This document shows, one piece after another, positions 63,410 to 64,000 of a stretch of DNA of 64,000 nt. The stretch covers positions 25,752,270-25,816,269 of the forward strand of contig JAVDOI010000004.1 of NCBI GenBank assembly GCA_032191485.1, written 5' to 3'. The stretch is from Leptoclinus maculatus (Eukaryota; Chordata; Actinopteri; Perciformes; Stichaeidae). A model generated the notes under the pieces. It was given only the letters and a program-made list of their open reading frames with translations. It did not search any database and was not told where the DNA came from. Made by a program: the position numbers and the translations under genes. How positions within the stretch are numbered: the stretch's first letter is position 1; each line of letters starts with the position of its first letter.

Positions 63410-64000
63410 CCTGCTGTGACAGTTAATCAGGATATCCCCCATTCATTAAATTACTGAAGTGATCTAACTGGCAGGCAGGGTTGTCAGCATGCATAAGAAT
63501 AATGGGCTGTTACTGTGTGGAGGTGTTGTTGTGTGTGTGTGTGAGATGAGTGACTGCTTGTTATGATCCAACAGCTTCTTTTACTTCTTATTTGGTTCAT
63601 GCATTATAAAGTGTAACGGATCTCAGTAACACAACATCCATTTTTTTAAATACAGTCATCAGAGATGAACATTTAACACGAGTGTTACTGGACTGTGAGT
63701 GATTTAGAACATAGGCAATTCAAGTGAGTGCCATGTGGAAATTGATTGGATCCTTCTGTAAAGGTAGTCGCAGGTTGTTTGAGACATCAAACAGGTTAAG
63801 TCATTCATGTGTTGTGTTATAATGCATTTGAAACACAATTCAAATCAAGTAAAGTTTGGAGACTGTCGACTTTCTTGAATAAGCTGCACGCCATGTGTAA
63901 GGCAGCAACAACAAAACTAAATTGCTGCCCAGTCTGTTTGGAGCAGTGTTTGTGGGGCAAGTTGCCCCAGTGAAACCAACCCCATTTTAAGAAAGAACAA

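Larger units (their letters stand above)
59337..64000 (+). other. hcn2 intron 3 (incomplete)
   Basis: No exon with the expected pore sequence (after NKMV one expects NHSW) is found before the window end, so intron 3 exceeds 4.6 kb. Contains several (CA)n/(TG)n arrays, one dispersed repeat (61405-61580) and a CpG-rich block (62500-62780). Confidence 0.75.

Overview
The window is vertebrate nuclear DNA, most likely from a percomorph teleost fish. The genes have many GT-AG introns, intergenic DNA is AT-rich, (TG)n/(CA)n microsatellites are very dense, and several short dispersed repeats look like families common in percomorph genomes. No bacterial, viral or organellar gene was seen, and no tRNA or rRNA gene apart from a degenerate tRNA-like SINE fragment.

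Four protein-coding genes were assembled exon by exon, all on the + strand. They are fstl3 (16971-19948, 5 exons, 250 aa), rnf126 (29177-34786, 9 exons, 319 aa), bsg/basigin (37759-49189, 8 coding exons, 390 aa) and the 5' part of hcn2 (51932 to the window end, 3 exons seen, 474 codons). All exon lengths add up to open frames with consistent splice phases. The first ~16.7 kb holds no gene I can recognise; it carries repeats, including a 590-bp GA tract and two inverted-repeat transposon-like elements.

The same four genes lie together on human 19p13.3 (from memory: BSG, HCN2, POLRMT, FGF22, RNF126, FSTL3), so this is a conserved syntenic block. Here the order is fstl3, rnf126, bsg, hcn2, all in one orientation, with no fgf22 or polrmt between them. 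The products do not form one pathway: a secreted activin/BMP antagonist, a cytosolic RING E3 ligase, an immunoglobulin-family membrane chaperone of monocarboxylate transporters, and a hyperpolarization-activated pacemaker channel.

I found no unknown gene system. The most distinctive structures are: a foldback element whose arms are tandem 21-bp palindromic repeats (4231-5496); a palindromic MITE-like element inside rnf126 with a deleted relative nearby; a ~200-bp direct duplication on both sides of bsg exon 1; a perfect 10-bp CLEAR/E-box palindrome in the bsg promoter; a cluster of the octamer TAACGTTA in the first introns of bsg and rnf126; and a perfect 40-nt hairpin between rnf126 and bsg.
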